NCBI GenBank assembly: GCA_027886185.1
Contig: WOAB01000056.1
Location: forward strand, 8,804,001 to 8,868,000
Direction of reading: 5' to 3'
DNA: 64,000 bases
Source of the DNA: Rheum nobile
Taxonomy: Eukaryota; Streptophyta; Magnoliopsida; Caryophyllales; Polygonaceae
The notes under the pieces are model-generated. The model did not search any database, was not told where the DNA came from, and saw nothing but the letters and a program-made list of their open reading frames with translations. How positions within the stretch are numbered: the stretch's first letter is position 1; every line of letters starts with the position of its first letter. The position numbers and the translations under genes are program-made. Shown in pieces: positions 22,733 to 33,143 of this stretch.

Positions 22733-24604
22733 TCAACTCGGGTTGCTCATAGCAACCAAACTCCTAGGGCCTGGATCAGGGGGATGCCTCTTTGTATACT
22801 CCCTGTTGAGCCTTTTCCCCAATCTTGTGCAATTGTTGATGGTTGGATCACTCGTCGTATCCATGAATGCACTTGCCATCTTGAAAAATTGTCTACCCAG
22901 CATCTCAGGGGTTGCATGTATGTCCTGCCCCGTATCCAGCATGTAAGAAATCACCACCTGCATCAAGGCATCCTTCTTGTGCTTCGGCTTCTTCTTGATT
23001 ATGCCCAGCGCCTTTAACATCTCCTTGCTGCGAGGGGTGTTGTCTGCCAGTGTGACCAAGGGAACGATTTTTATGCAGTCATTGAAGGTGTCAAATAAGC
23101 CTTTGTTGCTCTCCACCTTTTGGGTGTCCTTCAGAGCCTCAGGGAAGGGTATAACGGGTTTCAGTGCAACGAGCGGGAAGGAGTTGAGACGCATAAACTC
23201 ATCATAGGCAGCCTCCAGAGGGTCGGGGGCTGCTAGGGCGTTCATGGGGGGAACGGGCGTCTCTAGAGTATTTTCGCGAACATGGCACTCCTCCTCATCA
23301 TCGCTCCACTCCTCTCCAAAGAAGTTCTCCTCCTCAGAAAGCACCTGACGTGCAACCCCGTAAGGATCTACCCAAACCTCACCAGCATATCTGAAATTTT
23401 GGACACTGGGCCGCGGCGAGGTCGCGCTAGGAGGTACTTCGTCCACCGCGGGGCAGTAGTCATTGCCGCGGGGCGGTGAGGTCGCGGTGGAGATACTGAG
23501 GCATGTCGTCGGGTCGCGGTCATGCTCGCCGCGGGGCGGTGAGATAACTGGGACTTCACGCCGGGTCGCGGTGAGAGGTGACGCGGGGCGGTCGGCGATG
23601 TTCTCCATCTCATATTCGTCCTCCTCTTTTTTCTTCCCATTCTGCTTCTTCTTGATCTCGTGTAGCGCCTTTAGAAATTCCTTGAAGCGAGGGTTGTTGT
23701 CCTCCATTTTGAGCGAAGGGGAGTTTGCCTCGTAGTTGCTCAACCAATCAAACATGTCGTTGTCCTTGACTGGCCTCCTAGTGTCCGCCAGAGCTTCAGG
23801 GAAAGGCGCAGGAGGCTTCTCGGACCCAAGAGGAGGAAAGTAAGGTCGCACATAGTCATCCACGTAAGGAGAGGAGAGGCCGCGGCTCCGGTTTGTAGGC
23901 TGCGGTCGCGGTTCCTGTTCATCAGCGTTGTTTTCACCCTCGACCTCCTTTTCTTCGTGGTGCTCTCCCTTGGTCTCATGGACCTCCTTCTCCTTGACCC
24001 TTTCAGCCTCAATCTCAGCCCCGCTCCTCAGTGTCATGGCACAGACGGTCTCTCGTGGGTTCTCTACCACAGGAATTGATAGTTGTCTGGATTTCGTCTC
24101 AAACAACGCTTGACTCAGTTGGTTCAGCTGGCCCTGGAGACTAGAAATCGCCTCTTGGTGTTGTTGTTGGGCTCGACTTTGTTGTTGGACTATTGTTTCC
24201 ACTCCTTTCCCCAACGAAGAGACACTTTGGGCCATGGTTGCCATGCTTTGCATCAGGATGTTGAATACATCAGCACCGGGCACGGGCAAACTTGCGTTCT
24301 ATCCTTGGATTCCATATGAATATGGTTGCTCGTACTGCGGTTGGATTCCATACGGACCTGGGTTATATTTTTCCCTGCACCCTGAGTTGTAGGTGTCCGG
24401 AAAGTGCTCCTGCCTCGGTCCCTGCGAGTTCACACCTCGACGTGCATTTACTTCTGCTCTGAATGCGGGAAGTCCTGGACAATCGTCAGTGGAATGCCAC
24501 GGATCATGACAGATTCTGCAGGCACTAGGAGTTGGGTAGTGTCCCCTCTCTGGCGAGAATGAGCAGGGGCCTGGTCTTTTGTGCGGTTCTCCCCCGAACT
24601 CCAT
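22733..24604 (-). pseudogene. N2 gag with N-terminal zinc knuckle and half protease
   Basis: The frame starts at ATG 24604 (MEFGGEPHKRPG) and runs to 22733 with one TAG at 24299-24301. A CCHC knuckle (CRICHDPWHSTDDC) lies unusually near the N-terminus. Then comes a Gln-rich coiled coil (QQQSRAQQQHQEAISSLQGQ), the MTLRSG motif, an acidic Glu/Lys stretch and a low-complexity part encoded by GC hairpin repeats (23400-23600). The C-terminal MLDTGQDIHATPEMLGRQF block matches the second half of the N3 and N4 proteases. The catalytic DLG half is absent. Likely role: capsid protein, now broken by the stop. Confidence 0.8.
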
Positions 24605-24723
24605 ATCTGTATCAAAAACAAAAGAGAGAAAAACAAAAATTAGTAGCAGGGGTGTGGACCGTAAGATAGGTCCACACCGAGGTAACACGCACAAACAAAC
24701 ACACAGAAAAATCAAAACTTGCC

Positions 24724-24741
24724 TCCCCGGCAACGGCGCCA
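24724..24741 (-). other. N2 primer binding site (tRNA-Asp)
   Basis: TGGCGCCGTTGCCGGGGA on the minus strand is a full 18-nt match to the tRNA-Asp 3' end, three bases from the LTR. Confidence 0.93.
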
Positions 24742-24744
24742 ATT

Positions 24745-26367
24745 TGATAGGCGTTGTCGTGACACCTAAACAAATAAAATCCTAACAAACCTAAACAAGT
24801 AGTAGAGGTAAGCAAGGGTCGAATCCATAGGGAGGAAGTGATCAATCAATGTGTTTATGAGCATGCAAAGTAACAAAGGGGGGTTTTTAGTTATCAAGCA
24901 AAGCAAAGCAAACAAGTGTAGTTGATGAGAAAATATGAATGGGGAAGTAGTTCCACTAGAACGAGATCCACAATACAGAGATAAGTCGATCACTGAAATC
25001 TATTCAATCCAAGTTCTTTAACTATTCTTATGGTTGTTCCCACCCTGATCTTAAGTACTACCGATTCTCACAGTTGTCGATAGACTTATTACTATGCCAA
25101 TGATAAAACACACCAGTCACGCCTGTCACGCGGTACCAGACCGGGGTACTTTACCACCAACAAAGCAATAGCAATACATACAAGGATATAGGATACATGC
25201 AAGTAGAAAGACGTACAAGTACTCACTCCCCTACTTAACATGCAACTGATTCTCACTCACAATTGTACGCTCGGAACCCCTATACACACAATTGTGTTTG
25301 CCACTAGATATGCACTCGGAACCCCTATATGCAATCCTAGCAATTGATAAATATTACTCAACTTAGCTGGCCAGACTATGAAGAATAACGATAAATCAAT
25401 AATCAATATAACCGAGAGAATCAAACCAACACACATAAGAATAAGAACAAGGAATAGAAATCTCACAACCGAATCAACTGTATTGCTTCAAACGTCTAGC
25501 AGAACAAAGATGTTTAGTTCTCCATGGGTTGGAACCCTGGAGGCAAAACGAAAAGAACTTCAAAACTGCAAAACTTCAAAACTTCATTCTGAAAACTAGC
25601 AAAACAAAGAGTATTTAACCTAATTCTAAAAGAGATAAAAATAATAAAAGGAAATAATAATAAAATAATTAAAGGAAATAAACGAACGAAATCCCGGGAA
25701 ATTAATCTCGTATCTCCTTCGTGCAAGCATCTCGTCAGCAGCACGTTCATCAGCTTCGGCCCACTTCGTCTCACTCGGCCCAGCACAAGCATCACATGCG
25801 CGGCCCACCTTCAACAACATCAGACCGCTGACCTCGCGCTGACATCATTACTCCAATTCTTCAGCTCTCCGCTTCAGCATTTCACGCGCGTCAACAGCTC
25901 CTTCACGCGGGGCTTTTCTCCTCAGCTGGGCCGTTCTTCTTCATGGGCCTTTTATCCTCACGGCCCAAACTCCTTCAATTCCAGCATCACCACGCGGGCC
26001 TCTTAATTAATTTACTTCGCCTTTCTTTGATGGTCGCGGGGTGCCAACTCCCACCGCGGGGCGGTGATTTCTACCGCGGGGCGGCATCCTTCTCTGAGAC
26101 CCATCGCCGGGTCGTGGTGGCTCTGGCGCGGGGCGCCATTCTTCTCTCTTCAGCTCCTCTTCTGCTCTTCTTTACTACCAAGTGTTGGTAATCTTCTCCA
26201 ATAAATTCCAGCAGATCCCCATCATCTCCATCTAAGCCGTAAAACCTTGGATATCTTTACTTCTCAACTACTCTTCTGGATTACAGACTTAGCCTAAATC
26301 TACTCCAAAACTCCATCTAAAATATGTCAATAATCACTAGTTAAGGTGCATGAAATGACACCTATCA
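24745..26367 (-). repeat. N2 5' LTR
   Basis: 1,623 bp, same ends as the 3' copy. The hairpin block at ~26035-26125 has an additional CCGCGGGGCGGTGA-type unit of about 20 bp. Confidence 0.93.
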
Positions 26368-27510
26368 GTCCTCTTCCAACCTGACCTGAGCCATTGTCTT
26401 GGCCTGGACGTCTTCGAAGGTTCGGCATGGGTACTTCGTCAATTCTCGATATAACTCGCTGCCTCGAACCAGACCCCGTCGAAAGGCTTCGATGGATGTA
26501 GGGACATCATAATGGGGTATGGTGACCTTTTCCTTATTGTACCTGTTAAGATAAGTGCACAAAGGTTCGTTATTCTTTTGGACAACACGGTATAGATCGC
26601 TAGATTGCTTTTCTAGCCTTCGACTACTAGCGAATTGAATTTTAAAAGCATTGACTAATTCTGCAAAGGATGCGATCGATCCTTGTGGCAGATGCATGAA
26701 CCAAGTAAGTGTCGCCCCTGCGAGGGAGGTGCCGAAACTTTTACACATAACCGCCTCGCGATTGGTCTTGGAGACGGAAATTGTCATGAGCTTTTGCTTA
26801 TAGAGGGAGATGTGGTCATCTGGATCGCTTGTCCCATCATAACTGGTCATGCTGGGGAGATGAAACTTCTTCGGGATCTCTACCCGTGCGATATCATCCA
26901 CGAAGGGAGATTCCTCGAAGCCATCCAATGCTTCTTTCTCGATGGGTTGGGGAACGCCTGGGATCTTTGCAAGACGCTCGTCGAAAGACTTCATATGCTC
27001 ATTTATAGCATGTTGAATGAGCGTCTGGATGTTCAGCGTAGCCGCGACCTGTGGATTGTTTACTCGGATCCCTTCGGAGCCGGTAAGAGAAACATTATTA
27101 GTCATAACGGGGTTAACACGAGAAGTTTCAGGAATACTGGTCGTATGGGTTTGGTTTTGCTCGTTTGCTAGCATTATGACCACAGCATCCATATCCAGTC
27201 GAGTATGGATCCCATCAAGGTCGATTGAACACCTGCTTCCGGCTGACGCGGACACAGCAGATTGGACCTGCGCTCTAAGAAATTCATTTTCATTAGTCAA
27301 ACGATTAATCGCAGTAACGGAAGTAGCCTGGATCGACTCGTTAGTCCGACGCTGATCGGCTAACTCTTCTTGTAGTGACGACAGGGTTAGCGCCATTTGA
27401 CGGATCTGCTCTTGAGTAGAAGCCTCTGCTATGACGGAAACGGCGTCGTTAGCGGCTGCTTCCTGGATTGGTCCATCTCCGAAAGTGCTAGGAGGAGCGT
27501 CGTTCACCAT
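26368..27510 (-). pseudogene. T1 gag N-terminal part (left of N2 in element order)
   Basis: 381 open codons from ATG 27510, ending at the N2 insertion site. An N-terminal coiled coil is followed by retrotransposon gag motifs (IPKKFHLPSMTSYDGTSDPD, YKQKLM, CKSFGTSLAGATLTWFMHLP, YNKEKVTIPHYDVPTSIEAF, ELYRELTKYPCRTFEDVQAK). This is the Retrotrans_gag domain that builds the capsid. The frame is intact up to the 5-bp target site; it continues on the other side of N2 at 19704. Confidence 0.85.
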
Positions 27511-27555
27511 CTTGGATGATTCTTGATGAAGATTTTGAATGCGAATCGGCTAACA

Positions 27556-27573
27556 GCCCCACGGTGGGCGCCA
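27556..27573 (-). other. T1 primer binding site
   Basis: The minus strand reads TGGCGCCCACCGTGGGGC, three bases from the LTR. This primer site occurs widely in plant Tat-type gypsy elements; I did not assign the tRNA. Confidence 0.7.
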
Positions 27574-27576
27574 AAT

Positions 27577-28020
27577 TGTTTTGGGCAAAAAGATATCAAA
27601 CCTAAATTGCCTTCGATGTGGTGCTATTAGTCGAACGAATCAGTTTATAACTTCAAACAAAATAGCAAATCAAGAATGATGAAACGAAACGGGAATAGTA
27701 AAGCTTAGCTGAGACGGATCGCAATGAATCGAGTGAGATTGAGTAATGTCAGACGAACACGTAGAACGATCGAATGATCTCTTCCTTAAGAAAACTGTGT
27801 GCCGAGTTACAATGAGAGTTCGAGAATGCTAGCCAGTTGCATCCGTAGAGGTGTGTGTACAATAGATCGATCCTAGTTTATTTAAAATGAAAGGATTTAA
27901 TGCCAGATTTGAGAGGATCACTCGGTTACTTAATGCCATGATTCTATCCACGATTTCCGCTCTGGACGTTACGAATGGAGCCGTTGGTCGCATCAACGGA
28001 TGAATCTTCCTCTTCCGCAC
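27577..28020 (-). repeat. T1 5' LTR, outer end missing
   Basis: Same sequence as 12250-12693. It stops abruptly at 28020 against copia integrase sequence, lacking the final 64 bp of the other copy. Confidence 0.87.
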
Positions 28021-28627
28021 GTGTAATTGTCTCTCCCCACAAAGAAGGTTTCATACCAACACTTATGAGTAGACACCTTGCTTTTTCAAGCAAGGTTCTA
28101 TTCATTCTCTCAGCAGTGCCATTCTGCTGAGGAGTGCCAGGTACAGTGAGATGTCTCTTGACCCCAGACTCTTTACAGTAAGAATTAAAAGCAGCATTAC
28201 AAAATTCTAAGCCATATTCTGTTTTAAGACACTTAAATTTCTAGTTTGACTCATTTTCAACAGCAACTTTCCAGTTTTTGAAAGCCTCAAAAGCCTCATC
28301 TTTAGTTTTTAACAAGTACACCCATAATTTTCTTGAAAAATGATCTATAAAGGATATGAAATATATTCTACCCCCTATAGTATCAACCTGAGAAGGTCCT
28401 TACAGATCAGAATGCACATATTCAAGGGGTTTTTCAGCAACATATGTCGACTTGTTAAAGCTATGACTAGCCTTTTTACCAAAAACACAATTTTCACAGA
28501 AGCTCAAGTCAACAGGTTTCTTAGCAAGTATACCAGTCTTATACAGATGAAGCATGCCATTCATACCAATATGACCTAATCTTTCATGCCAAAGCTTTGA
28601 CAGTTCAGAACTCATACTAATACTCAT
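28021..28627 (-). pseudogene. K1 GAG-pre-integrase and integrase N-terminal half
   Basis: The HHCC block (LWHERLGHIGMNGML...CENCVFGKKASHSF) is followed by HSDL, a stop where Trp is normal, and the core domain. IDHFSRKLWVYLLKTKDEAF is seen, then a second stop. The usual TDNG is TEYG, losing a catalytic Asp. PGTPQQNGTAERMNRTLLEK retains the catalytic Glu. The sequence ends at 28021 by truncation. Confidence 0.82.
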
Positions 28628-28653
28628 TTTTTAGAAATTAAGTTCAGGAAAAG

Positions 28654-29193
28654 CTATAACATGGTATAGTCTCCCTTCTTAACACTCTTGATAAGAGTGG
28701 AGCCATTTCTTATGACCACTCTTATGCCATTGTGAGTATTAATACTGCATCCTAAATCATCAAAGACATACTCTGACATTAGGTTCTTTCTCAAGTCAGG
28801 AACCCACCTAACCTTTTGAAGGAGCCTGACTTTACCATCAAACATCCTAAGAGAAACATTACCTATAACCTTGATAGGAAGTGAAGTGTGGTCACCCAAC
28901 AACACTTCACCTCCATCACACTCATGCAAAGACTCAAACAAGGACTTATCAAAGGTAGCATGCAAAGTACACCCATAATCCAGAATCCAGTCATTAGTCA
29001 TAGTAGACAGAGAAGCACACATAAGGAGTTCATAAGGATAATCATCATGAGTTTCACACAAAGCTGCAGATTCATTGGTCTTTTTATCCTTTTCATCTTT
29101 AGATTTCTTCAAACAATCTTTGATAAAATGTCCTGTTTTGCCACAGTAGAAACACTTCTTGTTATCCTTTTTTATCATTATCATGCTTGTCAT
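28654..29193 (-). pseudogene. K1 zinc knuckle and protease, altered active site
   Basis: A CCHC knuckle (CFYCGKTGHFIKDC) is followed by the copia protease. The active-site block reads WILDYGCTLHATFD where copia proteases have D-S-G, so the catalytic Ser is Tyr. The flap region (VRWVPDLRKNLMSEYVFDDL) is recognisable. Confidence 0.82.
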
Positions 29194-29338
29194 TTTTCTT
29201 GAACTCTTTCTTAGAAAAAGACTTCTTGTTGTTGTTCTTAGTCTTTCCTTTAGCCATTAAGACCTCAGTCTTAGCATCAGCTTTCTTGTCAGTTTTAGAC
29301 TTAAACACTTTCATGATTTCATTCTTTTCTAATATAGC

Positions 29339-29875
29339 TTAAATTATCTTTTCCTTAGTCAATTTTTCAGAGCTATACTGAATAACATCCCTGAAAGTAT
29401 CAAACTGAGAAGGCAAGGAACTTAACAACAACACAGCTTGATGGGTGTCTTTAATTTTGTCATCATATTTTTCAAGTTCCTGAGTCAACCTCAAGAACTT
29501 GTCCAAGTTTTCATTTAGAGACAGGTTAACATCCATTTTGAAAGTAAACAGCCGACACAACAAAGAGATCCTACTAGGCAAAGACTTAGTCAAGTAAAGA
29601 TCCTCTAATCCTTTCCAAAGGGTTTTAGTGTCAGAAAAACATACAACCTGACGAGCCACGTCGCCAGTTAACCTTATCATTATCTCTGAATGAGCTTGTT
29701 CATCCATTTCTGACTTAGCTTCCTCAGTGATGTCAGCAGGCAAAGTGCCCTTCACTGCTTTCCAACATTTTTCCTTAATCATAACTGCTTTCATCTTGAC
29801 TTGCCACATGGCAAAGTCAGAAGTTCCATCGAAGGGTTTAACCCTTACAGAGTTCTCTGCCATCACAACACACAA
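29339..29875 (-). pseudogene. K1 copia gag (UBN2-type)
   Basis: 178 codons. The likely start is the internal ATG at 29863 (MAENSVRVKPFDGTSDFAMW). Motifs typical of copia gag: MWQVKMKAVMIKEKCWKAVK, TKTLWKGLEDLYLTKSLPSR and LLSSLPSQFDTFRDVI. The frame meets TAA at 29339; Lys-rich gag sequence continues beyond it and then shifts frame before the zinc knuckle. Confidence 0.85.
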
Positions 29876-30387
29876 GTAGTGAATAAGACAGAAGAAAAAT
29901 CAAAGAAAGAAATAATCAAGACTAAATGGACAAACACACAAGGAACCAATACTCTTAGAGTATCTTAAGTTCTCAGGATAAAGCTTACACCTCTACAGAG
30001 TGTTATTCCTTTTGACAAGGGAAAAACACAGAGGGCTTCGTCCAAGAAGAACAAAAGACACAGAGTAAGAACAACAGGGATTTACAGCACATAGAGGGTC
30101 TGTAGGACCCCAAGAGTCTTCGTGCAACTCAAAGCACTTTCCCTTCTAAGCAAGAGCAGAGAGAATAAAGTGACAGACAACAAAAGAAAGGGTAAGTTTC
30201 TTCCTTTCCAGATCTAGAAATTGTGCCAATTCCCTTTTAGTTCCAGGTCCCAAAGGTCACTTAAAAGCAACCTTTTACTGGAAATGGCAAAAGACAGAAT
30301 CACAGACAAGAAAGAAGAGAAAACACCAAACCCAAAAAAAGTTTTTGTCACATAAAAAACTCAGTGGAAGCCAGATTAAGAGCCAAA

Positions 30388-30399
30388 GCTCTAATACCA
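30388..30399 (-). other. K1 primer binding site (initiator tRNA-Met)
   Basis: The minus strand reads TGGTATTAGAGC, one mismatch from the canonical copia site TGGTATCAGAGC. Confidence 0.85.
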
Positions 30400-30402
30400 A
30401 TT

Positions 30403-31235
30403 TGCAATCACAAATTCTCTATCCGCTTCGATTGCTCGTAAAAGGTAAAGCGATTAAGGACGAAAACTCGGAAAAACAGAAAGGAGCAAAGTGAACACCA
30501 GGGTTGTTTACGCAGTTCGGACCAAGGTCCTACGTCTGCGGAGCCTCAAGAGGGGAGACTCGCCCAATCCACTAAGCAACAAAGGCCAATAGCAATCACA
30601 CAAGCGGCAAAGACAAGAACAGAGAAGAAACAAAGGCACAAAGCAAAACAGAAAACAAAACGAGAAGGAGAAGAAGAGTCCCCAGTGGGACACCACAAGG
30701 CTTTCAGAAAAGCCTTGCACCAAGGGCCTCCAACGAGCTCCACATGATTCTCTCAATCTCTCAAGCCTCTTTGTCTCTTTCTTTCTCTTGTGGTCTCAAG
30801 CTTTCAAAAGAGACGCCATGGAAGCCACAGAGAGCTCTAGAGGGAGCAAAAGCTCTCAAGGATTCCAAACGTCACACAGAGAATATGCCAGAGAGTGACG
30901 GCTATAGTGGCCCAGAGAGAGCTTAAGTACTCAAGCCCTAAAGTGTCAAAACATCGTCGTCTTCTTAGTTGGTGAAGGAGAGCTCCAGATAAGTGCAAAC
31001 GCAGCATTTCACTTATGAGTCGACTGGCCCATCAACAGAAGAGGCCCATTAAGCACACCACAGAGAACAGGCCCAATAAACATCAGACCATAGCACCGGC
31101 AAACACATGAGTCCATCTCAGTGCCTTAGCCACAACATGGCTAAGTCACAAGGCACCCACTATGTCAGTGCCGTCTCAGACCTGCTCGAGCCCTGTTCCC
31201 CTAGTCCTAGCCTCTACCTAGCCTATGTGCTTGCA
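30403..31235 (-). repeat. K1 5' LTR (outer border tentative)
   Basis: The inner border is fixed by the primer site. The outer border at 31235 is proposed because the ends would be TGCAA...TTGCA. Without the 3' LTR this cannot be confirmed. Confidence 0.5.
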
Positions 31236-31831
31236 ATAAATAACAGAACTTAAGCTAATGTTTATTACAATATAGGATTAATGACATAATATATATATTT
31301 TTGCATGTTCTGTGAAGTACATGTTCAGAAGATTCAAATGACTCTTTTTGCTACTTTTTCAAACGAAAAAAGCGGAAGAAAAATAGCTAAAGATTGTGTC
31401 TAGCTCTAATTAATTTCCAGCACTATGGTATATGGAGTGTGTTTCACGTACCAAGATGCTATGCGAAGTCCTAATTAGCAATGTAATAATCTCAGAATAT
31501 ACTAAGCTCATACTTTTCGCTTAAGAAGATCGAACAAGGAAACGTGTGCTGAGTGTCTCACGGAGAAAAAAAGGTCTAGACGTTCTAAGGAACAATTCCT
31601 TGATTAGCTAATTAGGGGTTTTTATTCTAAATTGTGTGTTTAAATTGTAGTTATTTTTTTGTGTTCATTCCGCTACACGTTCTAAAGAACAAATCTCTTA
31701 TTTCGTTAGAGGTAACACTAACGATCCAAAAAACTAAATCCGTAAATTTGATAACGATCCAACAAACACAATCTATGAATTTGATAAATATACACTAAGT
31801 AGAATTATTCTTTGTCTCAGCCTCTTCATCA
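31236..31831. other. SAUR-unit 3'-flank relic and unassigned AT-rich DNA
   Basis: 31270-31450 matches 10380-10560 (GTACATGTTCA, ATGACTCTTTTTG, words around AAAAAGC). This marks the second copy of the SAUR-pair unit. The rest up to the K2 LTR shows nothing recognisable. Confidence 0.5.
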
Positions 31832-32717
31832 TGTATGAACAATGTATGTTGAATAAGGGAACATTGTACGTTGAGGCGGCTGTTCCCTGCAAGTCTTGAT
31901 CTTCTCTTGATGTTGACTTCGGCTTCAATAGGGAACGATCAATGAACGATGTAACTCGGATAAGATTTGAATCATGAGAACACTTTCCGAAATCAGAATT
32001 TTGCCCCTTACTAAGACTTAGGAAATCCGCAAAATCTGAAGTGAGATAAGACAAACCCTCTAGTTCCCTTCAAGGCTTCTGATGGGAACTAAACTATGTT
32101 CATGTATTTGTGGAGTATGACTTCAACTCAGATAGAGAACTCGTGCCTTCTTATGATCACCCAACACTATCACCGAAATGCCTTTATATAGGCTTTTGGG
32201 CGGTTACAGGGAACGGTTACGGCAGTTACAAGCGGTTACTAACGGTTACCAACCGTTCCAACTGCCACCAACTGTTTCCAAGGATATCCAACTACTTCTA
32301 TCAGTTATCAACTGATTTAAGGTAATTAAGAGGTGGTTATTCCGACGGTTACCAAGGCGGTTATAACACATTAATCACGTGCTGAAACTTTAACCATGCC
32401 TCAGGGAACTTGACATTCCCACCTACAGAACGGTTGATCCATCCAGGGAACGACCACTCGTTCAACCTTAAGTAACGTCGATCTGTCTTAAAGACACAAT
32501 TAACCTCTTTGATGCATTGTTCTCATATGGGTAACGTCACTAATCCTTAATGTCTCCCTCAGAATCTCAAGTATGCTTACACGAGTGTGTACTCCACACC
32601 TCAAAACCCGTGATGTAGCTAAGTGAGATCTTATAGTGTCGTATGAATCCCGATCACACTAAATGGCACCGTTTCCTATATGGGAACGGTCTCTTGATGA
32701 CACTAAAATCACCAACA
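31832..32717 (-). repeat. K2 3' LTR
   Basis: 886 bp, TGTATGAAC...CACCAACA. Rich in GGTTAC/CGGTTA and GGGAAC words. Pairs with 39402-40287. Confidence 0.93.
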
Positions 32718-33143
32718 ATCCTCCCCCATTTTAGTGTAATCCTTGATTCACAAAATAAGCAAGTCTTCATCCCAAACTCATGCATAAACACAAATATCGA
32801 AACGATTGAATTTATGTCTTAGTGTAATTACACATTTCAAACACCCGGGAATCATGGTGTCCTAAGGATTGAACCAATCGACCTCTTTGGATGCATGAAG
32901 ATAACACACACATGAATTACTATACAATTCCATAGTCTAACTTGACTCTCTTAATGGCCTTGAGTCCTTATCCATTCGTGAGCGTTTTGAAGTCAACCCA
33001 AACTTCATGAAGCGGCCAATCTTCACGCCCATATAGGTAGATCCTTTTAAGGAACGCATCATCAATCGTGCACCTACAATCTGCACTTTTTCAAATGAAC
33101 TATTAAGAAATTGCTTTCAACCTCTAAACTTGTAGGAACAGAG

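Larger units (their letters stand above)
19710..26367 (-). mobile_element. N2: non-autonomous Athila-type retrotransposon nested in T1 gag
   Basis: 6,658 bp with LTRs 19710-21312 and 24745-26367 and an exact target duplication GTCCT (19705-19709 and 26368-26372). Reading minus: 5' LTR, perfect tRNA-Asp primer site, one gag-like frame (24604-22733) and a conserved noncoding 3' domain, then 3' LTR. It has no polymerase or integrase. The LTRs differ by roughly twenty substitutions and a ~20-bp hairpin-unit difference by eye, so it is a fairly recent insertion. Confidence 0.95.
12250..28020 (-). mobile_element. T1: Tat-lineage Ty3/gypsy retrotransposon, degenerate, carrying N2
   Basis: LTR copies at 12250-12757 and 27577-28020 bracket an interior with primer site, gag, protease, reverse transcriptase, two RNase H domains and integrase on the minus strand, plus an antisense gene on the plus strand between integrase and 3' LTR. 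N2 (19710-26367) is inserted within gag. The 5' LTR lacks its outermost 64 bp, where copia K1 sequence begins at 28021, so no target duplication can be checked. At least three nonsense codons, one frameshift and a likely internal integrase deletion make it inactive. Confidence 0.88.
28021..31235 (-). mobile_element. K1: 5' part of a Ty1/copia element, truncated by T1
   Basis: Minus-strand order: LTR (~31235-30403), primer site, gag, protease and the start of integrase, stopping at 28021 against the T1 LTR. The rest of pol and the 3' LTR are not found on the far side of T1, so this is a rearranged junction and not a simple insertion of T1 into K1. Confidence 0.8.
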
